In this document: positions 1 through 9,894 of the stretch, piece by piece
Numbering within the stretch: the first letter of the stretch is position 1
Layout: each line of letters starts with the position of its first letter
Assembly (NCBI RefSeq): GCF_900182615.1
Contig: NZ_FXTE01000001.1
Coordinates: forward strand, 1,178,001-1,242,000
Reading direction: 5' to 3'
Source: Ruegeria faecimaris
GTDB taxonomy: Bacteria; Pseudomonadota; Alphaproteobacteria; Rhodobacterales; Rhodobacteraceae
DNA: 64,000 bases
Notes under the pieces: generated by a model
Databases searched by the model: none
What the model was told of the DNA's origin: nothing
The model's input: only the letters and a program-made list of their open reading frames with translations
Translations under genes and position numbers: made by a program

Positions 1-569
1 CGACCCATGCCGGAGAAGAAGAAATCGTTCTGGCTGCCCATGCAAAATTGCTGGAACGTTGGCCCGACCTGCTGCTGTTGTTGATCCCGCGCCACCCCGA
101 ACGCAGACAGGATGTGGCCGCGCTGTTGAAACAGGCCGGTCAATCCGCAGTTTTCCGAACATCGGAGGGGCGGATCGAAACTGAAACACAGGTCTATGTT
201 GCCGACACACTGGGCGAGACGGGCACGTGGTATGCGCTGTGCCCAATCGTATTTCTGGGCGGTTCGCTGCACGAGATCGGCGGCCATAACCCGTTCGAAC
301 CCGCGCAGGCTGGGGCGGCGGTAATAACCGGTCCCGGATACTTCAACTTTGCCGAAACCTTCGCGCCGCTCATCGAAACCGGTGGCGCGATTGAGGTGAA
401 CTCTGCGCAAGACCTGACAAACGCGGTCACGATTTGGCTCACCGATCAGGCCGCGCTGAATGCAGCGCGCGCTGCCGCGAAATCCTGCGTCAACACGCAG
501 AAATCCGCGCTCGATTCCATTGTCGAGACCCTGTGCGACCGGCTTGGCCTGAAGACCACCGGCGTTTAG
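1..569 (+). CDS. kdtA: 3-deoxy-D-manno-octulosonic acid (Kdo) transferase, C-terminal part
   Basis: This is the 3' part of the gene; the reading frame is open from the first base of the window (codons in phase with base 3), so the N-terminal half lies upstream. The first visible residues THAGEEE and, about 90 residues later, GGHNPFEPA are the nucleotide-sugar-binding signatures of the C-terminal domain of WaaA/KdtA, a GT-B family 30 glycosyltransferase. The family transfers Kdo from CMP-Kdo to lipid IVA at the cytoplasmic face of the inner membrane, the first core step of lipopolysaccharide. The stop at 567-569 sits at the foot of a hairpin and faces a convergent gene. An apparent TTG start at 48 is only an internal codon. 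Confidence 0.93.
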   Translation, partial: THAGEEEIVLAAHAKLLERWPDLLLLLIPRHPERRQDVAALLKQAGQSAVFRTSEGRIETETQVYVADTLGETGTWYALCPIVFLGGSLHEIGGHNPFEPAQAGAAVITGPGYFNFAETFAPLIETGGAIEVNSAQDLTNAVTIWLTDQAALNAARAAAKSCVNTQKSALDSIVETLCDRLGLKTTGV

Positions 570-591
570 GGGCAGAGCACCTGCCTGCCCC
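569..591. terminator. Hairpin between convergent kdtA and M20 amidohydrolase genes
   Basis: A perfect 7-bp stem, GGGGCAG and CTGCCCC, encloses a 9-base loop. It begins on the last base of the kdtA stop codon and lies in the 28-bp gap between two converging genes. There is no long T-tract, so it may serve as a weak bidirectional terminator. Confidence 0.45.
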
Positions 592-597
592 TTGGGA

Positions 598-1761
598 TCA
601 CGCCGCTGGCATCCTTTGCTCCACGATTTCGGCCCACCAGCTGCATCCTGCAGGGATAGCCTCATCGTTGAAGTTATATTCGGGATGGTGAACTGCTGCG
701 GTGTCCCCATTACCCACCAAAATATAGGCGCCCGGACGCTCTTCGAGCATAAAGGCGAAATCCTCGCCGCCCATGATCAGCGGTGCCTGGTCACAATCGC
801 CTGAGACGGACCGCGCCACCCGCGCTGCGAAATCGGTTTGATCATCACTGTTCACCATCACCGGGTAGCCCCGGTAATAGGTCACCTCAACCGCTCCTCC
901 GAATGTGGCGGCCACTCCGGTGCAGATCTCGGTCACGCGCTTTTCGGCCATATCCCGCATGTCCCGGCTCATTGTACGGACCGTACCTCGCAGCTTTACA
1001 GTCTGAGGGATCACGTTGAATGCAGTTGAAGAGGTTTCGAACGAGGTCACCGAAACAACCACCTGATCCACCGGGTCAGCGTTTCGCGCCGCGATGGTCT
1101 GGAGCGCCAGAACCGCCTGCGCCGCCATCACCGTTGTATCCACGGTTTCATGCGGCTTGGCTGCGTGGCCGCCTTTGCCTTCGAAAACGATGTCGAACTG
1201 ATCAGTAGCTGCGAAAAACGCGCCAGGACGGATGGCGAAACTGCCCACCGGACGGCCGGGCCAGTTATGCATTCCGTATACTTCCTGAATGCCCCAGCGA
1301 TCCATCATCCCGTCTTCACACATCTCACGACCACCGCCGCCGCCTTCTTCGGCAGGTTGGAAAATGACCACCACTGTCCCGTCAAAATTCCGCGTTTCCG
1401 AAAGGTATTTCGCCGCCCCCAACAACATCGCAGTATGACCATCATGGCCGCAGGCGTGCATCGCCCCATCGGTATTCGAGGCATAGTCCAATCCGGTCGT
1501 CTCATGGATCGGCAGCGCATCCATATCGGCGCGCAAACCGATAACCTTGCCGCCCGTGTCCGCCTTGCCCTTGATCACACCCACCACGCCCGTTCGGCCA
1601 ATTCCGGTGACCACCTCATCGCAGCCGAACTCTTTCAGCTTTTCCGCCACCAGCGCACTGGTGCGATGGGTTTCAAACAGGATCTCTGGATTTTGGTGGA
1701 TATCACGCCGCCATTCCGTGATTTCACTCTGCAGTTCTGCGAACCGGTTTTTGATCGGCAT
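598..1761 (-). CDS. M20 family metallo-amidohydrolase (HipO / N-acyl amino acid hydrolase type)
   Basis: The 387-residue product has the M20 peptidase motifs: GLRADMDALP at residues 75-84, HACGHDGHT at 102-110 with metal-binding Cys and His, the acidic pair in PAEEGGGGG near 138, and MGGEDFAFM in the C-terminal part of the catalytic domain. The family hydrolyses N-acylated amino acids such as hippurate or N-acetyl amino acids, usually in the cytoplasm with two divalent metals; the exact substrate cannot be read from the sequence. The ATG is preceded by GGGAGA. It lies 15 bp downstream of the MFS transporter gene on the same strand, so the transporter may import or export its substrate or product. 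Confidence 0.88.
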   Translation of the reverse strand: MPIKNRFAELQSEITEWRRDIHQNPEILFETHRTSALVAEKLKEFGCDEVVTGIGRTGVVGVIKGKADTGGKVIGLRADMDALPIHETTGLDYASNTDGAMHACGHDGHTAMLLGAAKYLSETRNFDGTVVVIFQPAEEGGGGGREMCEDGMMDRWGIQEVYGMHNWPGRPVGSFAIRPGAFFAATDQFDIVFEGKGGHAAKPHETVDTTVMAAQAVLALQTIAARNADPVDQVVVSVTSFETSSTAFNVIPQTVKLRGTVRTMSRDMRDMAEKRVTEICTGVAATFGGAVEVTYYRGYPVMVNSDDQTDFAARVARSVSGDCDQAPLIMGGEDFAFMLEERPGAYILVGNGDTAAVHHPEYNFNDEAIPAGCSWWAEIVEQRMPAA

Positions 1762-1776
1762 GTGTATCTCCCAAAA

Positions 1777-2925
1777 TCATCGTTCGTCGCTGTCACCGGG
1801 ACGCAACGCGCCGGATAACAGGACAATGAAAACAGCCAGCGGCAGCAAGGCCATGAATGCAAGACGCAATGTAAGCATCTCTGCCAGAAACCCAATAAGG
1901 GGCGGGCCAATCAACAACCCGCCATACCCTAATGTGGCCACGCTGGCGATGGCTTGACCAGGCGGGACATGCGGATCATTTGCCGCCCTGCTGAACGCAA
2001 CCGGCATGATCACTGCATATCCAAGCCCCATCAGTCCAAACCCAACCAGAGCAATCCCGGGGCCATCGGCCGAGACCACAGCCAGCACCCCCAAGGCGGC
2101 GCATACCCCTCCGAAACGGGCCGTTGCGGTTGGTCCGAACCGCGCGATCACGACGCCGCCTGCAAGACGGAAGGCGACCATCGTGACCGAAAACACCGCA
2201 AATCCCAGCGCCGCGACACTTTCGGGCGCACCGGTCACATCCCGCAGGAAGATCGCGCTCCAATCTGCGACGGCCCCTTCACCCAACGCCCCGCACAGGG
2301 CAAAGAACCCGACAAGTATCAACCCACCCGACGGGAGGGCAAAAACCGCCCCGCCCGAGGGCGCAACACGGCGCGAATTCCACTGCACCCGGGACAGGGC
2401 CAATGTCAGCCCAACCACGAGGCCACCGGCCAGCAAAAAGTGCTGCATCACCGTCAGGTCCGCTTGCACCGCGCCAAATCCGCTCAACGCGCCCAAACCC
2501 GCCCCCAAGCTCCACATGGCGTGGAACGACGACATGACGGGCCTGTCATAGGCGCGCTCAACCTCGGCGGCCCAGGCGTTCATCGCCACATCCATCGAGC
2601 CGTGGAAGGCCCCGAATACGAACAGGAAAAACGCCAGCGCCCAAAAGCTTCCGGCAAAGGCCAGCAGAATAAGGGAGGCGGTATAAAGAATGGCGATGAT
2701 CCGTGTGATCACCACAGCCCCGAACCGATCTGTCAGACGTCCGGTAACCGGGAACGAACACACAGCCCCAGCCGCCATGAACAGCAAGCCGTAGCCAAGC
2801 GCTTCGTGCGACAGGTCCAGGTGATCCCTGACTGCGGGAATACGCGAGGCCCAGATCCCGAACAAAGCGCCGTTCAAAATGAACATGGCCGCCACGGCCC
2901 GCCAAGCGGCCATAATCCCGATCAC
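1777..2925 (-). CDS. MFS transporter (YbjJ-like)
   Basis: A 382-residue, strongly hydrophobic protein with about twelve membrane spans. The loop GRLTDRFGAVV after the second span is the MFS signature between TM2 and TM3. The region around FGAFHGSMDVAMNAWAAEVE resembles the YbjJ branch of the superfamily, which includes sugar and efflux carriers; substrate unknown. The start is taken as GTG because AAGGA sits 6 bp upstream; an ATG four codons in is the alternative. It probably forms an operon with the M20 hydrolase gene downstream, and the DUF3422 gene lies 68 bp upstream on the same strand. Confidence 0.82.
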   Translation of the reverse strand: MIGIMAAWRAVAAMFILNGALFGIWASRIPAVRDHLDLSHEALGYGLLFMAAGAVCSFPVTGRLTDRFGAVVITRIIAILYTASLILLAFAGSFWALAFFLFVFGAFHGSMDVAMNAWAAEVERAYDRPVMSSFHAMWSLGAGLGALSGFGAVQADLTVMQHFLLAGGLVVGLTLALSRVQWNSRRVAPSGGAVFALPSGGLILVGFFALCGALGEGAVADWSAIFLRDVTGAPESVAALGFAVFSVTMVAFRLAGGVVIARFGPTATARFGGVCAALGVLAVVSADGPGIALVGFGLMGLGYAVIMPVAFSRAANDPHVPPGQAIASVATLGYGGLLIGPPLIGFLAEMLTLRLAFMALLPLAVFIVLLSGALRPGDSDER

Positions 2926-2993
2926 GTATTTTCCTTTGCTCCGCGCCCGCCCCTGTCAGTTCTACAGCCTAGGGAAGGTTTAGCAAACGCGGA

Positions 2994-4271
2994 TTAGGCC
3001 AACCGCTTTCGTATATGCCTGATACCCAGCCAGACACACAGGACAACCGGCAAGGTTGCCGCCGCGGTCAGCATCCCCTTGCTGATCCCGGTGGCGGTCA
3101 ACGGGTACAACAGATAGCTGGCCAGTGAGACCGCATAATAGCTAATCGCCACCACGGAAAGCCCCTCGACTGTGTGCTGCAACCTCAGGGCCAGATCAGC
3201 ACGGCGGTCCATACTTTCCAGCAAGGCCTGATTCTGGGCGCTGCGTTCCACATCTACCCGGGTCCGCAGCAACTCACCCCCCCGGATCGCCCGGTCGGAC
3301 AAGGTCTGCAGCCGACTTTCCGTGGCTTTCACTGTCCGAATTGCGGGCTCATACCTGCGCATCATGAAATCGGCAAAGGACTGACGGCCCTCGAACCTTT
3401 CCTCGCGCAATACCTCGATCCGTTGGTTCACGATGGCCTCATAGGCCCCGGTAGCCCCAAAGCGAAATGCGCATCGGGCAGAAAGCGTTTCCAATTCGAT
3501 GGATGTAGACAGCAGATCCGGCAGTAGTTCGTCAGGATGCGCCGAGTTATCTGTCATCTGCCCCATTAGCCGGGTCAGCTTTCCATCCAGCTCTCCGATT
3601 TTCGGCATCAGTTGCTTGATGCGAGCAAAGCCCAACATGGACATGGCCTTGTAGGTTTCGATCTCGCACAGGCGCTGGATGATGCGCCCGGTTCGGCGCT
3701 GTCCTGTTCCCTTGGTCACGAAGAGCGCGAACCGCATATGCCCAGCCGGATCAATCCGAAAGTCACTGGCACAAATCGCAGCATCATCCAGCACGCGCGC
3801 AACCGCAAGGCTTTCGGGTTCGAACCATTCGGCCAGCGCGGCTTTTACCGCCTCATCATCTGGTCTTTCAGTCACCCGAACCATGGCCGAGGTTATCCTC
3901 TGGCCCGGGCTGGCCATCAGCCAATCAGGTGGGAAAGCCTCAAAATCAGCGGGGTTGAAGGCCCGGTCACTGACATTCCGGGTGATCGCCGTATAGGTCA
4001 CAAATTCCGTGTGCTGCTCCCACTTGAGCCAGTGACGGCCGATCTGACCCGCGTAATGCGTCGCGTCCGGCTGCGGGTGCTGCGCACCGTGACGGTCCAG
4101 AAGATTGACCAGATGGGCTATGTCTTCGCTCCGGTCCCGCGCAACCGCCGCCACGGGTTTCTTGATGGCCAAAAACGCAACGGTGCATGGCGTCGAGGCC
4201 ACGGGAAACGGGCGCGCATGCAGCTCGTTGGCCAGCGAATAGCGCAGTGGATGATCGTCGATCGGCGTCAT
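2994..4271 (-). CDS. DUF3422 family membrane protein
   Basis: A 425-residue protein beginning MTPIDDHPLRY and continuing NELHARPF, the N-terminal signature of DUF3422, a proteobacterial family of unknown function. The C-terminal 60 residues hold two predicted membrane spans separated by a short loop and end with a basic tail (RHIRKRLA), so the bulk of the protein is probably cytosolic and anchored at its C-terminus. The start at 4271 is preferred over an ATG 14 codons upstream because GGAG lies about 7 bp before it. Its neighbours (MFS transporter, M20 hydrolase) follow in the same direction, but give no clear functional hint. Confidence 0.78.
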   Translation of the reverse strand: MTPIDDHPLRYSLANELHARPFPVASTPCTVAFLAIKKPVAAVARDRSEDIAHLVNLLDRHGAQHPQPDATHYAGQIGRHWLKWEQHTEFVTYTAITRNVSDRAFNPADFEAFPPDWLMASPGQRITSAMVRVTERPDDEAVKAALAEWFEPESLAVARVLDDAAICASDFRIDPAGHMRFALFVTKGTGQRRTGRIIQRLCEIETYKAMSMLGFARIKQLMPKIGELDGKLTRLMGQMTDNSAHPDELLPDLLSTSIELETLSARCAFRFGATGAYEAIVNQRIEVLREERFEGRQSFADFMMRRYEPAIRTVKATESRLQTLSDRAIRGGELLRTRVDVERSAQNQALLESMDRRADLALRLQHTVEGLSVVAISYYAVSLASYLLYPLTATGISKGMLTAAATLPVVLCVWLGIRHIRKRLA

Positions 4272-4379
4272 TGAATGCTCCGGCGTTGTCCGGCGCACTA
4301 TACGACAGTTCAAAAATACATCAATTATCTTTTTATTTCAATAGCTTACATGGATACTACGGTATACAAACCCCTTATG

Positions 4380-4736
4380 TCATTGATTTGGCTGCCACAG
4401 TTCGATTGGGTTGCCCTCAGGGTCGTGAATACGTGCGAATTTTCCAACCTCGCTATCCCATTCCGGATTGGTCTCGACGGCAATGCCTGCGGCTTGCAAC
4501 TGGGTCGTCATGGCAGACAGATCGTCAACCCGAAAATTGATCATCCACTGCTGCTCGGCGCGGCCAAAATAATCGGTGTCCTGCGCAAACGGGGCAAAGA
4601 CCGTATAGCCTTCGCGCTGTTTCCAGGGGACGGGATCGTAATGATGAACGCCAAGATGGGTCTCGTACCAATCCCGCAGCGCTTCCGGATCTCTGGCGCG
4701 AAAAAACACGCCACCTATGCCGTTGACCTTTTCCAT
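4380..4736 (-). CDS. VOC family protein (glyoxalase/bleomycin resistance fold)
   Basis: A 118-residue, single-domain protein. The opening EKVNGIGGVFFRARDPEAL and the closing HDPEGNPIELWQP are typical of vicinal-oxygen-chelate proteins, which bind a divalent metal in paired beta-alpha-beta-beta-beta modules and act as dioxygenases, glyoxalases or binding proteins. The C-terminal E of NPIELW is a standard metal ligand. The ATG is preceded by a strong GGAGGTG site. Size and motifs suit the small lactoylglutathione-lyase-like proteins common in proteobacteria; the substrate is not predictable. Confidence 0.8.
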   Translation of the reverse strand: MEKVNGIGGVFFRARDPEALRDWYETHLGVHHYDPVPWKQREGYTVFAPFAQDTDYFGRAEQQWMINFRVDDLSAMTTQLQAAGIAVETNPEWDSEVGKFARIHDPEGNPIELWQPNQ

Positions 4737-4793
4737 GGGGCACCTCCTAGTCTCTCTTTAATAGCCCAAGGATACCACATTCCGTCCGCCTCA

Positions 4794-4836
4794 TCTGGCC
4801 AGAAATTTCCTGGAGGCTTGGGGGCAAAGCCCCCAA
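4794..4836. repeat. Palindrome plus GGGGGC-AAA-GCCCCC hairpin, intergenic repeat-like element
   Basis: A perfect 10-bp palindrome TCTGGCCAGA (4794-4803) is followed by a perfect 8-bp stem, TTGGGGGC (4818-4825) and GCCCCCAA (4829-4836), closing on AAA. It lies beyond the pntB terminator, towards the VOC gene. Rhodobacteraceae genomes are rich in small intergenic hairpins of this GGGGGC type, so it may be one copy of a dispersed element; only one copy was noticed in this window. Confidence 0.4.
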
Positions 4837-4850
4837 CATGACAAACAAGA

Positions 4851-4874
4851 AAAGGGCGCCCGAAGGCGCCCTTT
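4851..4874 (-). terminator. Rho-independent terminator of pntAB
   Basis: Read on the minus strand, AAAGGGCGCC pairs perfectly with GGCGCCCTTT around a TTCG tetraloop and is followed by TTTTCTTGTTT. It lies 23 bp beyond the pntB stop codon. A stable UUCG loop and T-rich tail make this the clearest intrinsic terminator in the window. Confidence 0.9.
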
Positions 4875-4896
4875 GCATTTTGGTTAAGGCTTTAGA

Positions 4897-6351
4897 TCAA
4901 TCGATCATCGGCAGCAGCTTGTCCAGCGACTGTTTCGCGTCGCCATAGAACATGCGGGTGTTCTCTTTGAAGAACAGCGGATTTTCGATACCCGAATACC
5001 CCGTACCCTGACCACGTTTGGACACGAACACCTGCTTGGCCTTCCAGCATTCCAGAACCGGCATACCGGCGATCGGGCTGTTGGGGTCTTCCTGCGCTGC
5101 AGGGTTCACGATGTCGTTCGAACCGATGACGATGGCAACATCCGTTTCCGGGAAGTCCTCGTTGATCTCGTCCATTTCCAGAACGATGTCATACGGCACC
5201 TTGGCTTCGGCCAGCAGAACGTTCATGTGGCCCGGCAAACGACCGGCAACCGGGTGGATCGCAAAGCGCACATTCTTGCCCTGCGCCCGCAGCTTGCGAA
5301 CCAGTTCGGACACCGATTGCTGTGCCTGCGCGACGGCCATGCCATAGCCCGGAATGATCACCACGCTGTCGGCGTCATTCAGGGCTGCGGCAACACCGTC
5401 GGCCTCGATTGCAATCTGCTCGCCTTCGACAGCCATCTGCTCACCTTGCGGACCACCAAAGCCACCCAGGATCACACTGACAAAGTGCCGGTTCATCGCC
5501 TTACACATGATGTAGGAGAGGATCGCACCGGACGAGCCCACAAGCGCACCGACCACGATCAGCAGGTCGTTGCCCAACGAAAAGCCGATGGCCGCAGCCG
5601 CCCAGCCTGAATAGCTGTTCAGCATCGACACAACCACCGGCATGTCGGCACCGCCGATGCCCATGATCAGGTGATAACCAATAAACAAGGCGGCCAGCGT
5701 CATCAGGAACAGGGGCAGGAATCCGCCCGTGGACGTGTACCAAACCAGACAGATCAGCGAGAGCCCCGCCGCAGACGCATTCAGCGCGTGACCACCGGGC
5801 AGTTTGGTTGCCGTCGATGTAACCTTGCCAGCCAGCTTGCCATAAGCCACGACCGAACCGGTAAAGGTGATTGCGCCGATGAAGATGCCCAGGAACAGTT
5901 CCACGTGCAGGATTGCCAGCTCTGCCGCTGTCTTCTTGGCGATCAGCTTGGCAAACGCGCCCAGGTCGGAAAGGTCGACGTCTTTGGCGGCATCAACAAC
6001 CGCAAAAACTTCGGCGACATTCTTGATTTCAAAATGCGCGTTGAAACCCACGAACACAGCCGCCAAACCAACCAGCGAATGCATCGCAGCCACAAGCTGT
6101 GGCATCTCGGTCATCTGGACGCGCCGCGCCACATATTGACCGATCAGACCACCACCTATGATCAGCAGCAGTGACAGCAGCCACAAGCCCGAACCGGGGC
6201 CGACCAGCGTAGCGAAAACCGCCAGCGCCATACCGACGATGCCATACCAGACAGCGCGCTTGGCGCTTTCCTGGTTCGACAGGCCGCCAAGCGAGAGGAT
6301 GAACAGAACAGCCGCAACAACGTAGGCGGCAGTGGTGAAGCCATAATCCAT
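4897..6351 (-). CDS. pntB: NAD(P) transhydrogenase subunit beta
   Basis: A 484-residue inner-membrane subunit of the proton-translocating transhydrogenase, which drives hydride transfer from NADH to NADP+ with the proton gradient. The N-terminal part holds the membrane helices of domain II; the C-terminal part is the NADP-binding domain III, with [13 protein letters not shown] and [15 protein letters not shown]. The start is placed at 6351 because AAGGAGG lies 8 bp upstream; an in-frame codon 12 triplets earlier is within the spacer to pntA. The gene begins 13 bp after the pntA stop, so the two are co-transcribed, ending at the terminator at 4851-4874. Confidence 0.96.
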   Translation of the reverse strand: MDYGFTTAAYVVAAVLFILSLGGLSNQESAKRAVWYGIVGMALAVFATLVGPGSGLWLLSLLLIIGGGLIGQYVARRVQMTEMPQLVAAMHSLVGLAAVFVGFNAHFEIKNVAEVFAVVDAAKDVDLSDLGAFAKLIAKKTAAELAILHVELFLGIFIGAITFTGSVVAYGKLAGKVTSTATKLPGGHALNASAAGLSLICLVWYTSTGGFLPLFLMTLAALFIGYHLIMGIGGADMPVVVSMLNSYSGWAAAAIGFSLGNDLLIVVGALVGSSGAILSYIMCKAMNRHFVSVILGGFGGPQGEQMAVEGEQIAIEADGVAAALNDADSVVIIPGYGMAVAQAQQSVSELVRKLRAQGKNVRFAIHPVAGRLPGHMNVLLAEAKVPYDIVLEMDEINEDFPETDVAIVIGSNDIVNPAAQEDPNSPIAGMPVLECWKAKQVFVSKRGQGTGYSGIENPLFFKENTRMFYGDAKQSLDKLLPMID

Positions 6352-6364
6352 GTGCCCGGCCTCC

Positions 6365-7936
6365 TTAAGATTTCTGGAACATGGCAAGCATGCGCCGAGT
6401 TACGAGGAAGCCACCGAAGATGTTGATCCCGGCCATGAATACGGACAGAGCCGCCAGCAGAATAACCAGGAACGACCCGGATCCGATCTGCATCACTGCG
6501 CCAACGATGATGATGGACGAGATCGCGTTGGTAATCGCCATAAGCGGTGTGTGCAGGCTGTGCGCGACGCCCCAGATCACCTGGAATCCCACGAAGATCG
6601 CCAGCACAAAGACGATGAAGTGCTGCATGAAGCTGGCCGGAGCAATCAGACCGATCAACAGCATTAGCGCACCGCCGATACCCAGCAAGGTGAACTGCTG
6701 TTTGGTTTGCGCCTTGAAGGCCGCAACTTCCTGCGCCTTTTTCTCCTCCGGGGTCAGCTCCCTGACCTCAGGCTTTTTCTGAGCGGCAATCGCCTGAACT
6801 TTCGGCGGCGGTGGCGGGAAGGTGATTTCACCTTCATGCGTCACGGTTGCGCCGCGGATCACGTCGTCTTCCATGTCATGGTTGATCTGACCGTCCTTTT
6901 CAGGCGTCAGGTCTGTCATCATGTGACGGATGTTGGTTGCGTAAAGCGACGAAGACTGTGCCGCCATCCGGCTTGGGAAATCGGTATAGCCGATGATGGT
7001 CACGCCATTATCGGTCACGATCTTCTCGTCAGCAACGGTCAGCTTGCAGTTGCCGCCTTTTTCCGCCGCAAGGTCCACGATCACCGAACCCGGTTTCATC
7101 GCTTCGACCATGTCCTTGGTCCAAAGCTCGGGCGCTTCGCGGTTGGGGATCAACGCGGTGGTGATCACGATGTCCATTTCCGGAGCAAGCTCGCGGAACT
7201 TGGCCAGCTGTGCCTCGCGGAATTCATCGGACTGAACACTCGCGTAACCGCCGGTTGCCGCGCCGTCCTGCTGGTCTTCTTCGAAGTCCAGATAGACGAA
7301 TTCGGCGCCCATGGATTCAACCTGCTCCGCCACTTCGGGGCGTACGTCGAACGCATAGGTGATCGCACCCAGAGAGGTCGAGGTGCCAATGGCGGCCAGA
7401 CCGGCCACACCGGCACCTACGATCAGAACCTTGGCAGGCGGTACTTTACCAGCAGCCGTCACCTGACCGGTGAAGAACCGGCCAAAGTTGTTACCCGCTT
7501 CGATCACCGCGCGGTAGCCCGCTATGTTGGCCATCGACGACAGAGCGTCCATCTTCTGGGCACGACTGATACGCGGCACCATTTCCATGGCGATCACGTT
7601 GGCGCCCTTGGACTTGGCGGCCTCCATGCCCTTTTCATTCCCTGCGGGGTTGAAGAACGAGATCAATGTCTTGCCCTTGGCAAGACGCTTCAGCTCGGTT
7701 TCATTTGGCTGACGTACCTTGGCGACGATGTCGGCGGCTTTCCACAGCGCCGCCGCGGTTCCGATAACCTCGACACCCGCCTCTTTATATGTGGCGTCCG
7801 AGAACCCGGCCGCAGCGCCGGCCCCTTTCTCGATCAGGCACTCATACCCGAGCTTTTGCAGTTGACGGGCTGAATCCGGAGTCATCGCGACCCGGTTCTC
7901 ACCGTCAAATGTTTCCTTTGGCGTTCCAATCTTCAA
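6365..7936 (-). CDS. pntA: NAD(P) transhydrogenase subunit alpha
   Basis: A 523-residue protein close to the E. coli PntA length (510). It starts MKIGTPKET as the family does. The NAD-binding domain I shows [14 protein letters not shown] near residue 180; a proline- and lysine-rich hinge (FPPPPPKVQ) precedes about four membrane helices from residue ~410, the alpha-subunit part of the proton channel. Unlike many Rhodospirillales, the two alpha pieces are on one chain. The ATG has a strong AGGGGGA site. The promoter probably lies in the 128 bp upstream, after the methyltransferase gene. Confidence 0.96.
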   Translation of the reverse strand: MKIGTPKETFDGENRVAMTPDSARQLQKLGYECLIEKGAGAAAGFSDATYKEAGVEVIGTAAALWKAADIVAKVRQPNETELKRLAKGKTLISFFNPAGNEKGMEAAKSKGANVIAMEMVPRISRAQKMDALSSMANIAGYRAVIEAGNNFGRFFTGQVTAAGKVPPAKVLIVGAGVAGLAAIGTSTSLGAITYAFDVRPEVAEQVESMGAEFVYLDFEEDQQDGAATGGYASVQSDEFREAQLAKFRELAPEMDIVITTALIPNREAPELWTKDMVEAMKPGSVIVDLAAEKGGNCKLTVADEKIVTDNGVTIIGYTDFPSRMAAQSSSLYATNIRHMMTDLTPEKDGQINHDMEDDVIRGATVTHEGEITFPPPPPKVQAIAAQKKPEVRELTPEEKKAQEVAAFKAQTKQQFTLLGIGGALMLLIGLIAPASFMQHFIVFVLAIFVGFQVIWGVAHSLHTPLMAITNAISSIIIVGAVMQIGSGSFLVILLAALSVFMAGINIFGGFLVTRRMLAMFQKS

Positions 7937-8064
7937 CGGCGCGTCCCCCTAATTTTCGGTCAGTTCGCAAGGATAGTTGGCATTCTATCTGAAGAACCAG
8001 TTTTAACTGCGCAAGATTATTTCGCAAGCGCAGCATTGTTACGTCGTGTAAAATCCCGTCCACA

Positions 8065-8517
8065 TCAGATCCAGCGGCGGGTTTGCCTTTCATATCTGGC
8101 GAAATCCGTGCGAAAGGCACGGCGCATACGGTTTTCTTCCGGCACAATAAACCTGCGTTCCAAAATCCAGACAAAAACAGGCATCAACACCAAGGACAGC
8201 ACCGCGTCGAAACGCAGAATCAAGCCGGCCAGAATAAGTACATCGCCAACGTAGATCGGATTGCGGCTGCGCTTGAAGATACCTGTTTGAACCAGACTCG
8301 ATGGAGTTTCATGCGGCAGGACAGTTGTTCGATGTCGACGAAACTCGGCAATCGCCAGCACGACAAGAACGACGCCGCCCCCGATCAGAAGGCCGCTGAG
8401 CAGGTCGGTAAACCCGCTGGCCAGCGACAGGCCGAAGGACGCATAGTTCGCCTGCAGCCAGGCGAGAACAGCAAAGGCCACCAACCAAGCGGGCGGAATG
8501 TCGAGTTTGCGCTTCAT
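8065..8517 (-). CDS. ICMT/PEMT-like membrane methyltransferase family protein
   Basis: A 150-residue protein with about four membrane spans. RSRNPIYVGDVLILAG followed near the C-terminus by PEENRMRRAFRTDFARYE matches the isoprenylcysteine carboxyl methyltransferase / phospholipid methyltransferase-like family, where these segments bind S-adenosylmethionine. The acceptor in bacteria is usually unknown. The reading frame extends 107 codons upstream, but that extension runs into the kynU region; MKRKLD at 8517 with GAGGA upstream is the real start. It is divergent from kynU and precedes pntA in the same direction. Confidence 0.75.
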   Translation of the reverse strand: MKRKLDIPPAWLVAFAVLAWLQANYASFGLSLASGFTDLLSGLLIGGGVVLVVLAIAEFRRHRTTVLPHETPSSLVQTGIFKRSRNPIYVGDVLILAGLILRFDAVLSLVLMPVFVWILERRFIVPEENRMRRAFRTDFARYERQTRRWI

Positions 8518-8700
8518 GCTTGTTCCTCTGATCCTGCGGTATGGATGTCGCATTTGTCGGGGTATGTACCGCTTTGCATCCACGAAAGCAAAACCACAGT
8601 TGGTCGCATCTGTGCATTTTCGGCCGAACGCGTAGACACGGCAGAACTGATCAGATAGCCCTTTAGTCAGACATTTGTCAGAATTCTGCACAGGACCTCC

Positions 8701-9894
8701 ATGACTGATTTCGCTGCAACCAAAGCCATGTTCGATCTGCCGAATGGAACCATTTATCTGGACGGCAACTCGCTTGGCCCATTGCCACGTGCTGCCGCCG
8801 AGCGGGTGAGTGGAATGATGACACACGAATGGGGTCAAATGCTGATCACCGGTTGGAACAAGGCCGGGTGGATGGGGCTACCGACCGGGCTTGGCGACCG
8901 TATCGGACGGTTGATCGGTGCGGAACCGGGTACCATCGTGACCGGCGATACCCTGTCGATCAAGGTCTATCAGGCTGTTGCCTCGGCGCTGGAGCTTTGC
9001 CCCGACCGCAAGGTTGTGCTGTCTGATAACGGCAATTTCCCTTCGGACCTTTATATGGTCGACGGTCTGCTGCGTTCACTCGGATCGGAATACGAATTAC
9101 GGGTGGTCGCACCCGAGGATGTTGCCGAAAACATCACCAAAGACGTCGCGGTTCTGATGCTGACCGAGGTCGATTACCGGTCTGGCCGGATCCATGACAT
9201 GAAGGCGCTGACGGAACAGGCTCATGCGAACGGCACAATAACCGTTTGGGATTTGGCCCATTCCGCAGGGGCGATCCCGGTTGAGCTGTCCAGTTGCAAA
9301 GCGGATTTTGCCGTTGGCTGCAGCTATAAGTATCTGAACGGAGGCCCCGGCGCGCCGGCGTTCATCTATGTGGCGCCCCGCCATGCGGATCGCGTGCGCC
9401 CTGCATTATCCGGGTGGCTGGGCCATGAAGCCCCGTTCACGTTCGATCTGGATTACCGCCCCGGGCAGGGTATCGAGCGGATGCGTGTCGGCACACCTCC
9501 GATCATCCAGATGACCGCGCTGTCTGCGGCGATGGACATCTGGGACATGGCCAACATCAAAGACGTGCGCGCCAAGTCAATCGAACTGACCGAGCTGTTT
9601 ATTTCGGGCGTCGAGGCCACCTGCCCTAACCTGAAACTGGCCAGCCCCCGCGACCCTGCGCAGCGTGGCAGTCAGGTTTCATTCCGTTTCGCCGATGGCT
9701 ATGCCGCAATACAGGCCTTGATCGCGCGCGGCGTGATCGGTGATTTCCGCGCCCCGGATATCATGCGCTTTGGGTTCACCCCGCTTTATATCGATGAGCA
9801 GGATGTAAACGGAGCGGTGGACATTCTGGCCGACATCATGACCAACCGGTTATGGGACGCACCGGAATACAAAGTCAGACAGCGGGTTACCTGA
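8701..9894 (+). CDS. kynU: Kynureninase
   Basis: A 397-residue PLP enzyme of fold type I that cleaves L-kynurenine to anthranilate and alanine in tryptophan breakdown. IYLDGNSLGPLP at residues 18-29, WDLAHSAG with the PLP-contacting Asp184 and His187, and CSYKYLNGG with the PLP lysine Lys210 are all kynureninase signatures. Length is normal for the family. No tryptophan dioxygenase or kynurenine formamidase gene is adjacent. Its last 8 bp overlap the 3' end of the convergent TetR gene. Confidence 0.94.
   Translation: MTDFAATKAMFDLPNGTIYLDGNSLGPLPRAAAERVSGMMTHEWGQMLITGWNKAGWMGLPTGLGDRIGRLIGAEPGTIVTGDTLSIKVYQAVASALELCPDRKVVLSDNGNFPSDLYMVDGLLRSLGSEYELRVVAPEDVAENITKDVAVLMLTEVDYRSGRIHDMKALTEQAHANGTITVWDLAHSAGAIPVELSSCKADFAVGCSYKYLNGGPGAPAFIYVAPRHADRVRPALSGWLGHEAPFTFDLDYRPGQGIERMRVGTPPIIQMTALSAAMDIWDMANIKDVRAKSIELTELFISGVEATCPNLKLASPRDPAQRGSQVSFRFADGYAAIQALIARGVIGDFRAPDIMRFGFTPLYIDEQDVNGAVDILADIMTNRLWDAPEYKVRQRVT

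Noticed and set aside
6707-7873. 388-codon open frame antisense to pntA
   Set aside because: Shadow of pntA; the translation is low in typical hydrophobic patterns and has no ribosome-binding site.
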